A stretch of 31,420 nt of DNA from Anaerolineales bacterium (lineage in GTDB: Bacteria; Chloroflexota; Anaerolineae; Anaerolineales; JABWBV01), in contig JALUWE010000435.1 in assembly GCA_027019845.1 (NCBI GenBank), positions 1 to 31,420 of the forward strand, in the 5' to 3' direction. The notes below the pieces were generated by a model. That model had not been told where the DNA came from. It saw nothing but the letters and a program-made list of their open reading frames with translations, and did not search any database. The position numbers and the translations under genes were made by a program. Shown here in pieces: positions 1 through 7,963 of the stretch. How positions within the stretch are numbered: position 1 is the stretch's first letter; each line of letters begins with the position of its first letter.

Positions 1-1486
1 ATTTCAACTCGGCCCACTCACCAAATTCGTCTACCAGGAAGATGGCAGCATAATAGTATCCAAATTGTTCGGTGATCAGGTGGACGACCTGTTCGATCAG
101 TTCATCGGGGTCTAGAATCGAGCTGGCAGCCCGGCCGACTTCTGCGCTGACGCGCAATAGGGCTGTGCGCTCCTCCACGCGTTGTTCCAGCCCTGCAAGG
201 GTCAGCTGGAGGCGGTCCGTCATGGCGTTGAATGTTTGCGCCAGCGTGCCGATTTCGTCTTTGCTATCCGCTTCTGCGCGGATGGATAGATCGCCCTCCG
301 CAACTCTTTCGGCGACCTGGGTCAAGCGTGTAAGCGGTGTGGACAGTCGTTGGGCCGCCAGGACCGCTGCACCGACGGTTCCGGCTACGATCAGGCCGGA
401 GATCAGCAAAATACTGGTCGTTTGTTGGTTGGCAGGGGCGAGAAAGATCTCCTGGGGTTGAAAGAAGGCCACCAGCCACCTTTTGGTTTCCATGCGTGCC
501 ACGGCTACCTGGTTGGTGGATTCCCCGGTGGCGATATCCTGTGCTTCGAAACTGAACTGGCCTGCGGCTACATCTTCGGCCTGGAAGACCGGGTTTCGCA
601 CGATGGCGGAGAGATTCTGGTATAGCTCGGGTAGGTCGAGAAAAAGTTCGGATGCCGGCCGGTCGGGTAGCCGTCTGGCCTTTTGCAGTGCCGCCAGACG
701 TTCGGGTGTCATGGGGGTGATGGTTGTGAAGATTACGTCTGGCCGTGTGCCATGTGCTAGGTGGATGAAGTTCTCGTCGAAGAGCACGCCAAAAGAGCCT
801 TCTCCTGCCAGATCGTTTTTCTCGGCGATCAGGTCTTGAATGACTTGGCTGCTGTAGTGTGCGACCAGCACGCCCAGAGGCTGGTTTTCTTCGTTGGTGA
901 CCAGCGCGGAGAAGTAAATGCCGGCTTCCTCGTCCTCTTCTACGGGCATTTCGATTTCGGAGCTATAGGGTTTGCGGGTGAATAGGGGTTGCAGAAAATA
1001 GCTGCGATCCGACCAGTCTCGCCCGATGAAGGGGTTGGTTTCGCTGCTCAAGGGGACGTGGGTATCGAGCAGCACAGTGCCTTCGCGATCTAGGAGGGTG
1101 TAGCCGTGCAGGTAGGGTTTGTCGGGGTCTTGGCGAAGGTTTAGATTGTGCAGGTTGGATAACACTTGGCGGGCCCCCTCTTCCTCATGGCTGTTGGCTC
1201 TCTCCTGATGGTTTAGGCTGAGGTATTCCCGCAAGATGGGCTGTTGGGTCGCGATATTGATGGTTTTGATGTTATCGCGGATGAATGTGTCGATGCTGGC
1301 GGCGGTTTGCAAAGCTACTGAAAAAAGGGCATTGTTCGCCGATTGGGTCAGGGCAGCGCGTGTGGCCCGGTCGCTCAAATATGTCAGCACCATCAGCGGG
1401 ATCAGTGTGATGGTGAGAAAGGTCAGGATGAGCTTAGTCCGAATTTTGAGGTTGAGGAACGCTCGGACGATGGGCAGGTTGTTCAT
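1..1486 (-). CDS. Membrane-bound dCache-HAMP-GAF sensor protein (C-terminus beyond the window)
   Basis: Reading the minus strand from the ATG at 1486 gives an open frame of 495 codons that runs off the window edge. A first membrane helix (about residues 17-38) is followed by an extracytoplasmic Cache-type region, with the typical 'RSYFLQPLF' and 'KPYSSEI' stretches near 165-180. A second helix lies near 355-377. A HAMP linker (about 376-430, 'LTRLTQVAERVAEGDLSIRA') leads to a coiled coil and the start of a GAF domain (from about 445). The likely role is sensing a small external ligand and passing a signal inside. The output domain, perhaps a histidine kinase, is not visible. The ATG overlaps the TGA of the upstream gene (ATGA), which suggests translational coupling. 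The GAF start closely resembles the first GAF of that upstream protein. Confidence 0.85.
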   Translation of the reverse strand, partial: MNNLPIVRAFLNLKIRTKLILTFLTITLIPLMVLTYLSDRATRAALTQSANNALFSVALQTAASIDTFIRDNIKTINIATQQPILREYLSLNHQERANSHEEEGARQVLSNLHNLNLRQDPDKPYLHGYTLLDREGTVLLDTHVPLSSETNPFIGRDWSDRSYFLQPLFTRKPYSSEIEMPVEEDEEAGIYFSALVTNEENQPLGVLVAHYSSQVIQDLIAEKNDLAGEGSFGVLFDENFIHLAHGTRPDVIFTTITPMTPERLAALQKARRLPDRPASELFLDLPELYQNLSAIVRNPVFQAEDVAAGQFSFEAQDIATGESTNQVAVARMETKRWLVAFFQPQEIFLAPANQQTTSILLISGLIVAGTVGAAVLAAQRLSTPLTRLTQVAERVAEGDLSIRAEADSKDEIGTLAQTFNAMTDRLQLTLAGLEQRVEERTALLRVSAEVGRAASSILDPDELIEQVVHLITEQFGYYYAAIFLVDEFGEWAELK

Positions 1487-3357
1487 GGCGGGTTCTCCCG
1501 GCCGTTTTGTCGTTTGAGCGGGGTGGTCTCCAGCAATTCTTTTTCTGTTCCCAATTGTATGGTGGCTTCCTGGATGTTGAGGAATTTTCTGAGTTCCCGG
1601 AGGGTGGTGGTGAGGATGCCTTCCACGTCCACGCTCTGTTGGATTTGGGAGACGATCTGGTTGATGACGCGCTCACGGCGGGCTAATTGTTGGGTTTGTT
1701 CCAGAACCTGTCTGTGTTGTATGCTGGCTGCTGCCTGATAGCTGATGGTTTCGAGGATGTGGATTTGTTGAGCGGTCAGGTCGTAGCACTTCTGATGGTT
1801 TTGTAATTCCACCAGGCCGATCACCCGTCCGGCGATGATGAGGGGGAACATAGCCAGAGTTTTTACGCCGTTTTGGTGCATCCATTCGAGTTCAGCCGGA
1901 TCGGCTTCGGGATCATCGGCGCGCACGACGATCATCTGTTTGTTTTTCAGGACGCGGGCGGTGGCGGGGTAGTCTTGGAGGGCGTAACGCGTACCGATGG
2001 CGTCGGTTTCGTAATCGTCGAGTGTAGAGAAGTCGAACCGTGTTGCGATGTGGTCGGTATCTTTGTCCCAGATGGAGATGGCGCACGATTGGGCATCTGC
2101 CACTTTAATCATTTGGGTGGAAATGGAGCGTAACACCTCGTCGAGTTCGGTGGCGGTAATGATGGTTTGGCTGGTTTGATAGAGAATGTCTAATTCGTGG
2201 AGATGTGCCTGAGTTTCCTGGAACAGGCGTGTGTTATTGAGAGAGAGGGCCAGTTGGCTGGCAATGTTTTGTAAGGTTTCGATTTCGGCGGAGGTAAAGG
2301 CCGGTTTTTCGGTGTGAATGTCGAGGGCGCCGAGCACACGGTCGCCAGCCACGAGTGGCAGAACGATTTTGGATTGGGCGTCAGGATGAAGGTGGGAGAA
2401 TTCGGGGGAGGCGCTGTGATTGTGATCGGCAGCGTTTAGCACGACGGTTTGGCGTGTGTGAATGGCTTTTCCGATGGGGTTCGCGGCGTCAATGTGAATG
2501 TGTTCGCCGGGAGGCAGGGGGGCGTTGTCTGTTTTTCCGGCTGCGTCTATCAGTTTTGCGCGTTCCTCGGTAGGGTCTGTGAGGAAGATGGCGGTGTAGC
2601 AGTATCCGAATTGATCAGCAACCAGGTGGGCGACTTGGTGAATGATCTCGTCCTGGTCGAGTGATGCGTTGGCAACTCTGGCGATTTCGCTGGTGGCTTG
2701 CAGGTGGGCGGTTTGCTCCTGGACTTTTTGTTCGAGGGTGGCTTGCATGGTCTGCAATTGCTGTATGGCCTCGCTGAGGGAGCGTTCGGTCTGGCGCGAG
2801 TGTTGGATGGTTGCCAGCAGGTTGTTGAAGATCACGTCTTGGGTGGCGGCAATGATAAAGAAGAGCACCGAAGCGGAGAACGCATCCAGCAATTTGACTC
2901 TGTCGGCCAGGTCGAATGGCACGATCCCAACTCTCTGGACATAGGAGATGCCAATGTAGGAAAGTGAGGATAGGGCTGCGAAGACCATTCCTCCGCGCCG
3001 CCCTATCAGCAGGGTGGCGAACATGACAACGATGGGGTAGCCCAGAATCTGAACGTCTTTGATGCGGTCGTCTGTTGCCAGGGTGAGGTAAGAAACGGCC
3101 AGCCAGCCGATGAGCGGAACGGCGTATTGGGTGACGGTCAGATAGCCGAGTTTGAAGATGATGATGGTGATCAAGACGCCGATATTGGTGAAGCCTATTG
3201 CAGCCAGCGATGGCAAATCGCCATCCAGATAGGTGAATAGCAATACGAACAACATTCCCGCCTGCAAAAGGAGCAGGATGGCGATCAACAGACGAGCAAG
3301 AGAGCGGTCTTCTTCTTTCAGGTTGGCTGGAAGCAGCCAATTGTAGAGACGTTCCAT
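1483..3357 (-). CDS. Six-TM protein with two GAF domains, no visible output domain
   Basis: The protein has 624 residues from the chosen ATG at 3357. An in-frame ATG at 3453 would overlap the preceding response-regulator gene by about 90 bases, so I prefer the internal start, which lies 4 bases after that gene's stop. The first 180 or so residues form about six hydrophobic helices. A coiled coil with repeated Q/E/L residues follows, then GAF1 (about 235-375) and GAF2 (about 400-540). The tail looks like only the beginning of a third GAF ('RERVINQIVSQIQQSVDVEG'). No histidine kinase, GGDEF or other catalytic domain is present. I infer a membrane sensor that works through partners in the same operon, most likely the downstream dCache-HAMP-GAF protein. 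The ligand is unknown. Confidence 0.82.
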   Translation of the reverse strand: MERLYNWLLPANLKEEDRSLARLLIAILLLLQAGMLFVLLFTYLDGDLPSLAAIGFTNIGVLITIIIFKLGYLTVTQYAVPLIGWLAVSYLTLATDDRIKDVQILGYPIVVMFATLLIGRRGGMVFAALSSLSYIGISYVQRVGIVPFDLADRVKLLDAFSASVLFFIIAATQDVIFNNLLATIQHSRQTERSLSEAIQQLQTMQATLEQKVQEQTAHLQATSEIARVANASLDQDEIIHQVAHLVADQFGYCYTAIFLTDPTEERAKLIDAAGKTDNAPLPPGEHIHIDAANPIGKAIHTRQTVVLNAADHNHSASPEFSHLHPDAQSKIVLPLVAGDRVLGALDIHTEKPAFTSAEIETLQNIASQLALSLNNTRLFQETQAHLHELDILYQTSQTIITATELDEVLRSISTQMIKVADAQSCAISIWDKDTDHIATRFDFSTLDDYETDAIGTRYALQDYPATARVLKNKQMIVVRADDPEADPAELEWMHQNGVKTLAMFPLIIAGRVIGLVELQNHQKCYDLTAQQIHILETISYQAAASIQHRQVLEQTQQLARRERVINQIVSQIQQSVDVEGILTTTLRELRKFLNIQEATIQLGTEKELLETTPLKRQNGRENPP

Positions 3358-3361
3358 GTTC

Positions 3362-3823
3362 TTACATTTCCCAGACGGCCTCGTTTGCCAGAATGCGGCG
3401 AATCTGATCCGGGAAGCGGTCCGGATCGAGCGGTTTTCCCAAAAAGCCATCAAAGCCAGCAGCTTTGGCTTTGTTCATTTGCTCTACGCTGGCCTCTGCG
3501 GTTACGGCCACGACCAGTGTGTCTTTCAGGGAGGGGGAGGAGCGAATTTTGCTCAAGGCTTCATAGCCATCTTCGTAGGGGAGGCGGATGTCCATCAAAA
3601 TGAGGTCCAGCCGGGGCAGGGTATCGGCGTATTCCACCACTTCGTAGCCCGATGTCTTCCACTCGCAGTGAATACCCATGTAGCCAAGCATTCGCGCGAT
3701 CAAAACGAAATTCGAGACATTGTCTTCGACCACTAATACAGTCGCGTCCTGGGGGGCAATGGGCTGCCTGTGTGGTTTATTCGAGGTTTGGGGGTCTTCT
3801 GCGTGTGCCTGGGAGTTGGGCAT
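3362..3823 (-). CDS. Single-domain response regulator (CheY-like receiver)
   Basis: This 153-residue protein has a disordered, Q/P/H-rich N-terminal tail of about 26 residues and one receiver domain. The acidic pair is in 'VLVVEDN' (E33, D34). The phosphoacceptor is D78 in 'LILMDIRLP', the conserved Thr is T108 in 'AVTAEA', and the conserved Lys is K130 in 'GKPLD'. There is no DNA-binding or enzymatic output domain. It probably acts as a phosphorelay or protein-interaction output for a hybrid kinase. Its start follows the stop of the previous receiver gene by 2 bases. The ribosome-binding sequence (GAGG) overlaps that gene's end, so the two are likely co-translated. Confidence 0.88.
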   Translation of the reverse strand: MPNSQAHAEDPQTSNKPHRQPIAPQDATVLVVEDNVSNFVLIARMLGYMGIHCEWKTSGYEVVEYADTLPRLDLILMDIRLPYEDGYEALSKIRSSPSLKDTLVVAVTAEASVEQMNKAKAAGFDGFLGKPLDPDRFPDQIRRILANEAVWEM

Positions 3824-3825
3824 TT

Positions 3826-4197
3826 TTACCTCTTCAAACAGTTAGCGATTTGTAGGGGGAGTTGATCGACATCAATGGGTTTGTGGATATAATCATCGCA
3901 ACCAGCTTGAAGTATGCGCTCCCGGTCACCCTTCATTACGTTGGCGGTCAGGGCGATGATGGGGACATCTGCGAGTTCAGGCAGGCTTTTGATTTTTGAT
4001 GTCAGGGTATATCCGTCGATTTCCGGCATGTTGATGTCCATCAGGATCAGGTCTGGAACCTTGTCCCGGATAATTTCGAGGGCCTGGTTGGCGTGTTCGG
4101 CTTCTAGCACGGCATACCCTTCGGCGGTAAGAATTCGGCGGATAAGGATGCGATTTTCGAGGTTGTCTTCTATATAAAGAATCGTGTGACTGGGCAT
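3826..4197 (-). CDS. Single-domain response regulator (CheY-like receiver), first gene of the operon
   Basis: The protein has 123 residues from the ATG at 4197. A longer in-frame start at 4254 exists, but GGGAGG at 4208-4213 is well placed for the inner ATG, and the receiver fold begins directly with 'HTILYIEDN'. Receiver residues are E10/D11, the phosphoacceptor D54 in 'LILMDINMP', the 'ALTANV' Thr, and the Lys of 'IHKPID'. The domain fills the whole protein. It is the promoter-proximal gene of the four-gene signalling operon running to position 1. Two stand-alone receivers followed by GAF sensors suggest a phosphorelay whose kinase lies beyond the left edge. Confidence 0.88.
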   Translation of the reverse strand: MPSHTILYIEDNLENRILIRRILTAEGYAVLEAEHANQALEIIRDKVPDLILMDINMPEIDGYTLTSKIKSLPELADVPIIALTANVMKGDRERILQAGCDDYIHKPIDVDQLPLQIANCLKR

Positions 4198-4312
4198 ATG
4201 CAAAACGCCTCCCACCAGATTGTAATGTCTGGCCGAGCGATTTTCATAACACAAGCATTACAGCTTGGTTTAAGCTGTTGACAGTGGCGTTGGGCTAGAA
4301 GGCTTTGGTTGA

Positions 4313-4331
4313 GCCCACCTGCCTGGTGGGC
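4313..4331 (-). terminator. GC-rich hairpin just downstream of tRNA-Gly
   Basis: A perfect 7-bp stem (GCCCACC / GGTGGGC) with a 5-base loop starts about 10 bases after the tRNA 3' end on the minus strand. No T-run follows, so it is at best a weak terminator or a processing/pausing hairpin. Confidence 0.3.
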
Positions 4332-4340
4332 GAGGCGGAA

Positions 4341-4412
4341 AGCGGGTGATGGGATTCGAACCCACGAATGGTAGCTTGGGAAGCTACTGCCTTACCACTT
4401 GGCGACACCCGC
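4341..4412 (-). tRNA. trnG: tRNA-Gly, anticodon CCC
   Basis: The minus strand folds as a complete cloverleaf. The 7-bp acceptor stem is GCGGGTG / CACCCGC, and the D-arm region is GCCAAGTGGTAAGGC. The anticodon stem GTAGC / GCTAC encloses the loop TTCCCAA, giving anticodon CCC (reads GGG). The T-arm contains the GGTTCGAATCC signature. The discriminator base is T at 4341. CCA is not encoded and must be added after transcription. Confidence 0.95.
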
Positions 4413-4425
4413 ATCTTATAGAGGC

Positions 4426-4454
4426 ATTATAGCCACCCGTAGAATAGATGTCAA
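4426..4454 (-). promoter_or_regulatory. Perfect-consensus sigma-70 promoter for tRNA-Gly
   Basis: On the minus strand TTGACA (4454-4449) and TATAAT (4431-4426) are separated by exactly 17 bases and lie about 14 bases before the mature tRNA 5' end. Both hexamers match the consensus fully. The -35 element sits within 10 bases of the stop codon of the upstream membrane-protein gene. Confidence 0.85.
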
Positions 4455-4458
4455 GCAA

Positions 4459-6396
4459 TTATTTTCCAATGACACGATAATACTCAACAATGGTAACTAT
4501 GGAGTAAACATCCAGCACGAGGAACAGGGCCAATAATAGCCCCCAAACAACGCGCCTATATTTGGAGAAATCCGCGATGGTTGCCCACCCGCCTGCCAGG
4601 ATGAACGTGGTGGGAATGATGGCGGGGTATGCATACCGCGCGCCGGGGATAAACAGGTTTAGGCCCCAAAAGGGGAGATTTTGGCGGACCAGCGCGGCCA
4701 GCCATACCAGCCCGGCTGCCAGGGTGAACCAGGAAACGGCAAATTTCCAACGCAGGCATTTGGTTTTCCAGCGTTTATAGCCTCCGGCAACGGCCCCTAA
4801 AACGCCGGTGGCGGTCAGAAGGGCAAGTGACGAATACCAGGATACGGGCAGGGCGATCTGGTTCCAGGCAAATCTGGCCCAGAAAGATTGGAAAAGATTG
4901 CGTATGGTGCGTCGGTACAGTGCCGACGTCATTTGGGTGTCCTGCATTGCGGGAAGCGCATAGGGCGAGATCGCAGATCGCGAACTCAGGCTTTGCAAGA
5001 CCGCCGGTTTGATGGTCAACCAGGTCTTTTCAGCCGAGGGGTTGCGCAGCAGGTTTGCGAAGTTTCTGCCTCCCCATTCTCCATCCTCCCCTGTAGGGCT
5101 GAAAAAGGATGGCGGCTCACCTGGAGCAAATTCTCCTCTTGTCAAAACCAAGCCGTCGTAATAAATCGACACCGGGCGATCAAACCCTGACTGGAGAGGG
5201 GTAAGCACCAGTAGAATGCTTTCCGCGTCGTCGGGAATGAACTCCGTCTGTACGATGAACGTGGGCTTTGTGGTGATCTGGATCAGTTGGGGGGTGAAGG
5301 AACCATCGATCCACAGGTAGGGTGTGCGTATTTCCAGCGGTTCCGAGGCCCAAATCCACGCGCCCAGTGTGGCCTTTGCTCCTCGCAGTTGTGCAACGTT
5401 TTCTGATGTAAGGGGTTGAAAAAGGGTCAAACTCTTTTCCTCAGCGGGCTCGAAGCGTATTTCGATTGCTGCCTCCCCGAGGGGCGCATCCACTTGTTTT
5501 GTGCGTGTGGGAATATATTGCTGGCGTGTGGGTTTTCTTCGGTACCAAAAAGCAGCATCACGGAACGAAAAGATCAGGGCAACGCCCACCAGTAGAAACA
5601 CCAGGAATGTCGGGAGGGCCGCTTTTCGCCATGTTGGATGGGATTTCAGTGCTGCCAGAAACAGGAAACAGAGGCCCGCCAGGGGGACGGCAACGAGCAC
5701 AGTGTTTTTGGTGAAGAGGCTGAGGGTTGCGGCGAGAATCAGCGATGCCGCTCGCCAAATTGTGAAGCCTCGCAAAAGCAATCGCACCCCGGCCCACAAG
5801 AACAGCGAGAAGATCAGGGTGGCTCCGACGTCATTGTTGATCGCTGTCATCAGGTCTGTAAATGCCGGTATCAGGCTGATGAACAGGGGGATCAGCCACC
5901 GCAGTGGATTGTTCTCTTGGGTGAGTTCGCCCGTGATGGCGTAGGCTACCAGAATGGTGCCCAGGTACATGGTCAGAGAGACGACGCGCCCGACGTACAT
6001 CTGTAGCTCTACAGCGGTGTATTTCAGAAATATTAAAGGAAGGGATATGATGATGTGGTAGAGAGGGGCGTCTTCGGTTTGCGGGATGCCGATCCAGGGG
6101 GCTGGGGTTAATAGATTAGGGCGGCCCATGTTTACGAAGAAGTCGTTTTCGATCATGGAGGCGGCAATTTCTCTGCGCAGGTTTTGGTTGTATTCATCCG
6201 GATTGGGGATCCGGCCTCGTTCGGCGATCATCCAGGCGAATTCGAAGTGGACGGGTTCTTCGTAGTGCTGCCAGGGCGGCATGATGGTGACATAAATCAA
6301 GCCATGTATCAAGCCGACGAGAAGAAGCATCGCCAATGAGCGATGCTTCTGTAAAATGTTTCGTTCTGAAGCCGGTGGGTTACTCAACTTCTGCAC
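4459..6396 (-). CDS. GT-C-like multi-TM protein with a beta-rich extracytoplasmic insert
   Basis: The protein has 645 residues and about ten membrane helices. The first loop holds 'PPWQHYEEPVHFEF', resembling the acidic first-loop motif of GT39/ArnT-like and DUF2142 glycosyltransferases that use polyprenyl-linked sugars. Between helices, residues of about 275-430 form a long soluble, beta-rich stretch ('GAWIWASEPLEIRTP', 'IYYDGLVLTRGEF') that looks like a carbohydrate-binding jelly-roll insert. The start is GTG at 6396, two bases after the stop of the sugar-transferase gene, with a G-rich ribosome-binding site inside that gene's end. It probably transfers a sugar or assists glycan assembly on the outer face of the membrane. 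No close function can be named. The tRNA promoter lies immediately after its stop. Confidence 0.72.
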   Translation of the reverse strand: MQKLSNPPASERNILQKHRSLAMLLLVGLIHGLIYVTIMPPWQHYEEPVHFEFAWMIAERGRIPNPDEYNQNLRREIAASMIENDFFVNMGRPNLLTPAPWIGIPQTEDAPLYHIIISLPLIFLKYTAVELQMYVGRVVSLTMYLGTILVAYAITGELTQENNPLRWLIPLFISLIPAFTDLMTAINNDVGATLIFSLFLWAGVRLLLRGFTIWRAASLILAATLSLFTKNTVLVAVPLAGLCFLFLAALKSHPTWRKAALPTFLVFLLVGVALIFSFRDAAFWYRRKPTRQQYIPTRTKQVDAPLGEAAIEIRFEPAEEKSLTLFQPLTSENVAQLRGAKATLGAWIWASEPLEIRTPYLWIDGSFTPQLIQITTKPTFIVQTEFIPDDAESILLVLTPLQSGFDRPVSIYYDGLVLTRGEFAPGEPPSFFSPTGEDGEWGGRNFANLLRNPSAEKTWLTIKPAVLQSLSSRSAISPYALPAMQDTQMTSALYRRTIRNLFQSFWARFAWNQIALPVSWYSSLALLTATGVLGAVAGGYKRWKTKCLRWKFAVSWFTLAAGLVWLAALVRQNLPFWGLNLFIPGARYAYPAIIPTTFILAGGWATIADFSKYRRVVWGLLLALFLVLDVYSIVTIVEYYRVIGK

Positions 6397-6398
6397 CC

Positions 6399-7805
6399 CT
6401 AATAGGCCCCCTTGCCGCGCAGGACCACCCAGATGGTTTTGAGCATGATCTGCAGGTCAAGTAAAATCGAATAGTGGTGGATGTAGTAGAGGTCATCTTC
6501 GGTGTTGAGATGCATGGGTTTGTCGCTGCGGCCATTGATCTGCCACCAGCCGGTGATGCCCTGCGGGACGGCAAAGCGTTTGCGCTGCCAGAGTTCGTAC
6601 TGATCGACCAGAAAGGGCAACTCGGGACGGGGGCCGACCAGACTCATCTCCCCCTTGAGAACATTGAAGAGTTGGGGCAGCTCGTCCAGGCTGGTACGAC
6701 GGAGAAATTTCCCCACCCGTGTGACACGCGGGTCGTTGTTGGTTTTGTGGATGAGGTTGCCGTGCTCGTCCCGCTGGATGATCTCTTCCAGCCGCTGCTC
6801 TGCGTCCGGCACCATCGAGCGGAATTTGAGCATTTCGAACAGTTTGCCGTTTTCACCGACTCGCTGTTGGCGGAAGAAAATGGGCCCCGGCCCCTCCAGC
6901 CGGATGGCGAGGGCGATCAGGGCCATAATCGGCAATACGAAGGGCATAATCAGGAGTGTTAGCGTCAGATCGAACATGCGCTTGACGAAACGTTGGTAAT
7001 CGTTTAGAGCCGGCGCGCGCAAATCCAGCATGGGCAGGCCGGCGAATTCGTCGATGGTGGCTTTGTGCAGCGCCAGGTGGAAGTAGTCGGGGATGACCCA
7101 CACTTTCACCGGCATTTTGTGCAGCTCGGCGATGATTTGGTTGACGCGCTCGTATGCGTGGCGCGGCAGCGCGATCACAACGTCGTCTATATGGTTCCGT
7201 TCGACAATTTTGGCGGCGTGGTCCAGGGAGCCGAGCACATTTTGATCGCGCGCCCATTTGGAGGGGTTGTCGTCCAGAAAGCCGATCACGTTGAGGGCCA
7301 GATAAGGCCGGCGATTGATCTGGTTTTTGAGTTCCTGGCCCACAGGCCCGGCCCCGATGATGAGCACCCTCCGTGTCTGGGGTGGAACGGCTCTCAGCCG
7401 GAAGATCAGCCGGGCGAGCAGGCGCCAGCCCACCAAGGAGATGTAAGCCAGCAGCACGAATGCCAGGAAGAGGACGCGGGAAACGTCGCGATACGATAAG
7501 TATAACGTGCCAGCCAGGGAGACCGCGGCCAGCGCGGAGGAAATGGACAGGTTGGTGATTTCGTCGAAAACGTAAACGTTCCGCCGCCCGTCGTAAACCG
7601 AGTGCATGAAAAGAATGGCCACCCAGATAAATGCGAAAATGGGATAGAGGGGGGTGGGGACGATGGGGCGGTTGAGTTCTACGGCAAAGGGTAGGGCATT
7701 GAGCAACGGGCGCAAGCGGTTGGCAGCCATGAGGGCAGCCGCGATCAAGCCTGCGTCCAGGAACATGGAGAGGATGGCGTAGTTGGTGGAAAAACGTCTG
7801 AACAC
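6399..7805 (-). CDS. Polyprenyl-phosphate sugar-1-phosphate transferase (WbaP/WcaJ-like)
   Basis: This 468-residue protein has the family layout. Four N-terminal membrane helices are followed by a Rossmann-like region opening with 'RVLIIGAGPVGQEL' (about 143-157). A re-entrant membrane helix lies near 280-300. The C-terminal bacterial sugar-transferase domain has 'FKMLKFRSM'-type sequence (here 'FEMLKFRSM'), 'TSLDELPQLFNVLKGEMS', 'LVGPRPE' and 'GITGWWQINGR'. Such enzymes move a hexose-1-phosphate from a nucleotide sugar to undecaprenyl phosphate and so start a surface-glycan repeat unit. The start is GTG at 7805. The gene has its own promoter about 70 bases upstream and is followed after 2 bases by the GT-C-like gene, so these two may be transcribed apart from, or in addition to, the upstream cluster. 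Confidence 0.93.
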   Translation of the reverse strand: MFRRFSTNYAILSMFLDAGLIAAALMAANRLRPLLNALPFAVELNRPIVPTPLYPIFAFIWVAILFMHSVYDGRRNVYVFDEITNLSISSALAAVSLAGTLYLSYRDVSRVLFLAFVLLAYISLVGWRLLARLIFRLRAVPPQTRRVLIIGAGPVGQELKNQINRRPYLALNVIGFLDDNPSKWARDQNVLGSLDHAAKIVERNHIDDVVIALPRHAYERVNQIIAELHKMPVKVWVIPDYFHLALHKATIDEFAGLPMLDLRAPALNDYQRFVKRMFDLTLTLLIMPFVLPIMALIALAIRLEGPGPIFFRQQRVGENGKLFEMLKFRSMVPDAEQRLEEIIQRDEHGNLIHKTNNDPRVTRVGKFLRRTSLDELPQLFNVLKGEMSLVGPRPELPFLVDQYELWQRKRFAVPQGITGWWQINGRSDKPMHLNTEDDLYYIHHYSILLDLQIMLKTIWVVLRGKGAY

Positions 7806-7877
7806 AGCGACCCCGGATGAGTTTTTTGCTTCTCGTGGGAAGGGATGGGTTTCCCTGATGGTTTGATCTCCTCCGCT

Positions 7878-7905
7878 ATTATACCTCTGCTGGAAGGGTT
7901 GGCAA
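7878..7905 (-). promoter_or_regulatory. Internal sigma-70 promoter before the initiating sugar transferase
   Basis: On the minus strand TTGCCA (7905-7900), a 16-base spacer and a perfect TATAAT (7883-7878) lie in the only sizeable gap of the polysaccharide locus. The start site would be near 7871, giving a leader of about 65 bases before the GTG at 7805. Confidence 0.7.
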
Positions 7906-7934
7906 GCGGTGATTGTTTAAAGTAGGAATAGATG

Positions 7935-7962
7935 AGTGGCTCAGCTTGTTAGCTGGTTCACT
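7935..7962 (-). terminator. Imperfect hairpin immediately after the WecG-like gene
   Basis: AGTG...CACT and CAGCT...AGCTG arms form an interrupted stem with a 4-base loop, beginning one base past the TAG of the WecG-like gene. No T-run follows, so terminator activity is uncertain. The position between a gene end and a promoter is suggestive. Confidence 0.3.
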
Positions 7963-7963
7963 G

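Noticed and set aside
3358..3453. N-terminal extension of the double-GAF protein starting at 3453
   Set aside because: It would overlap the upstream receiver gene by about 90 bases, and the extra residues are basic and unlike the family's membrane start.
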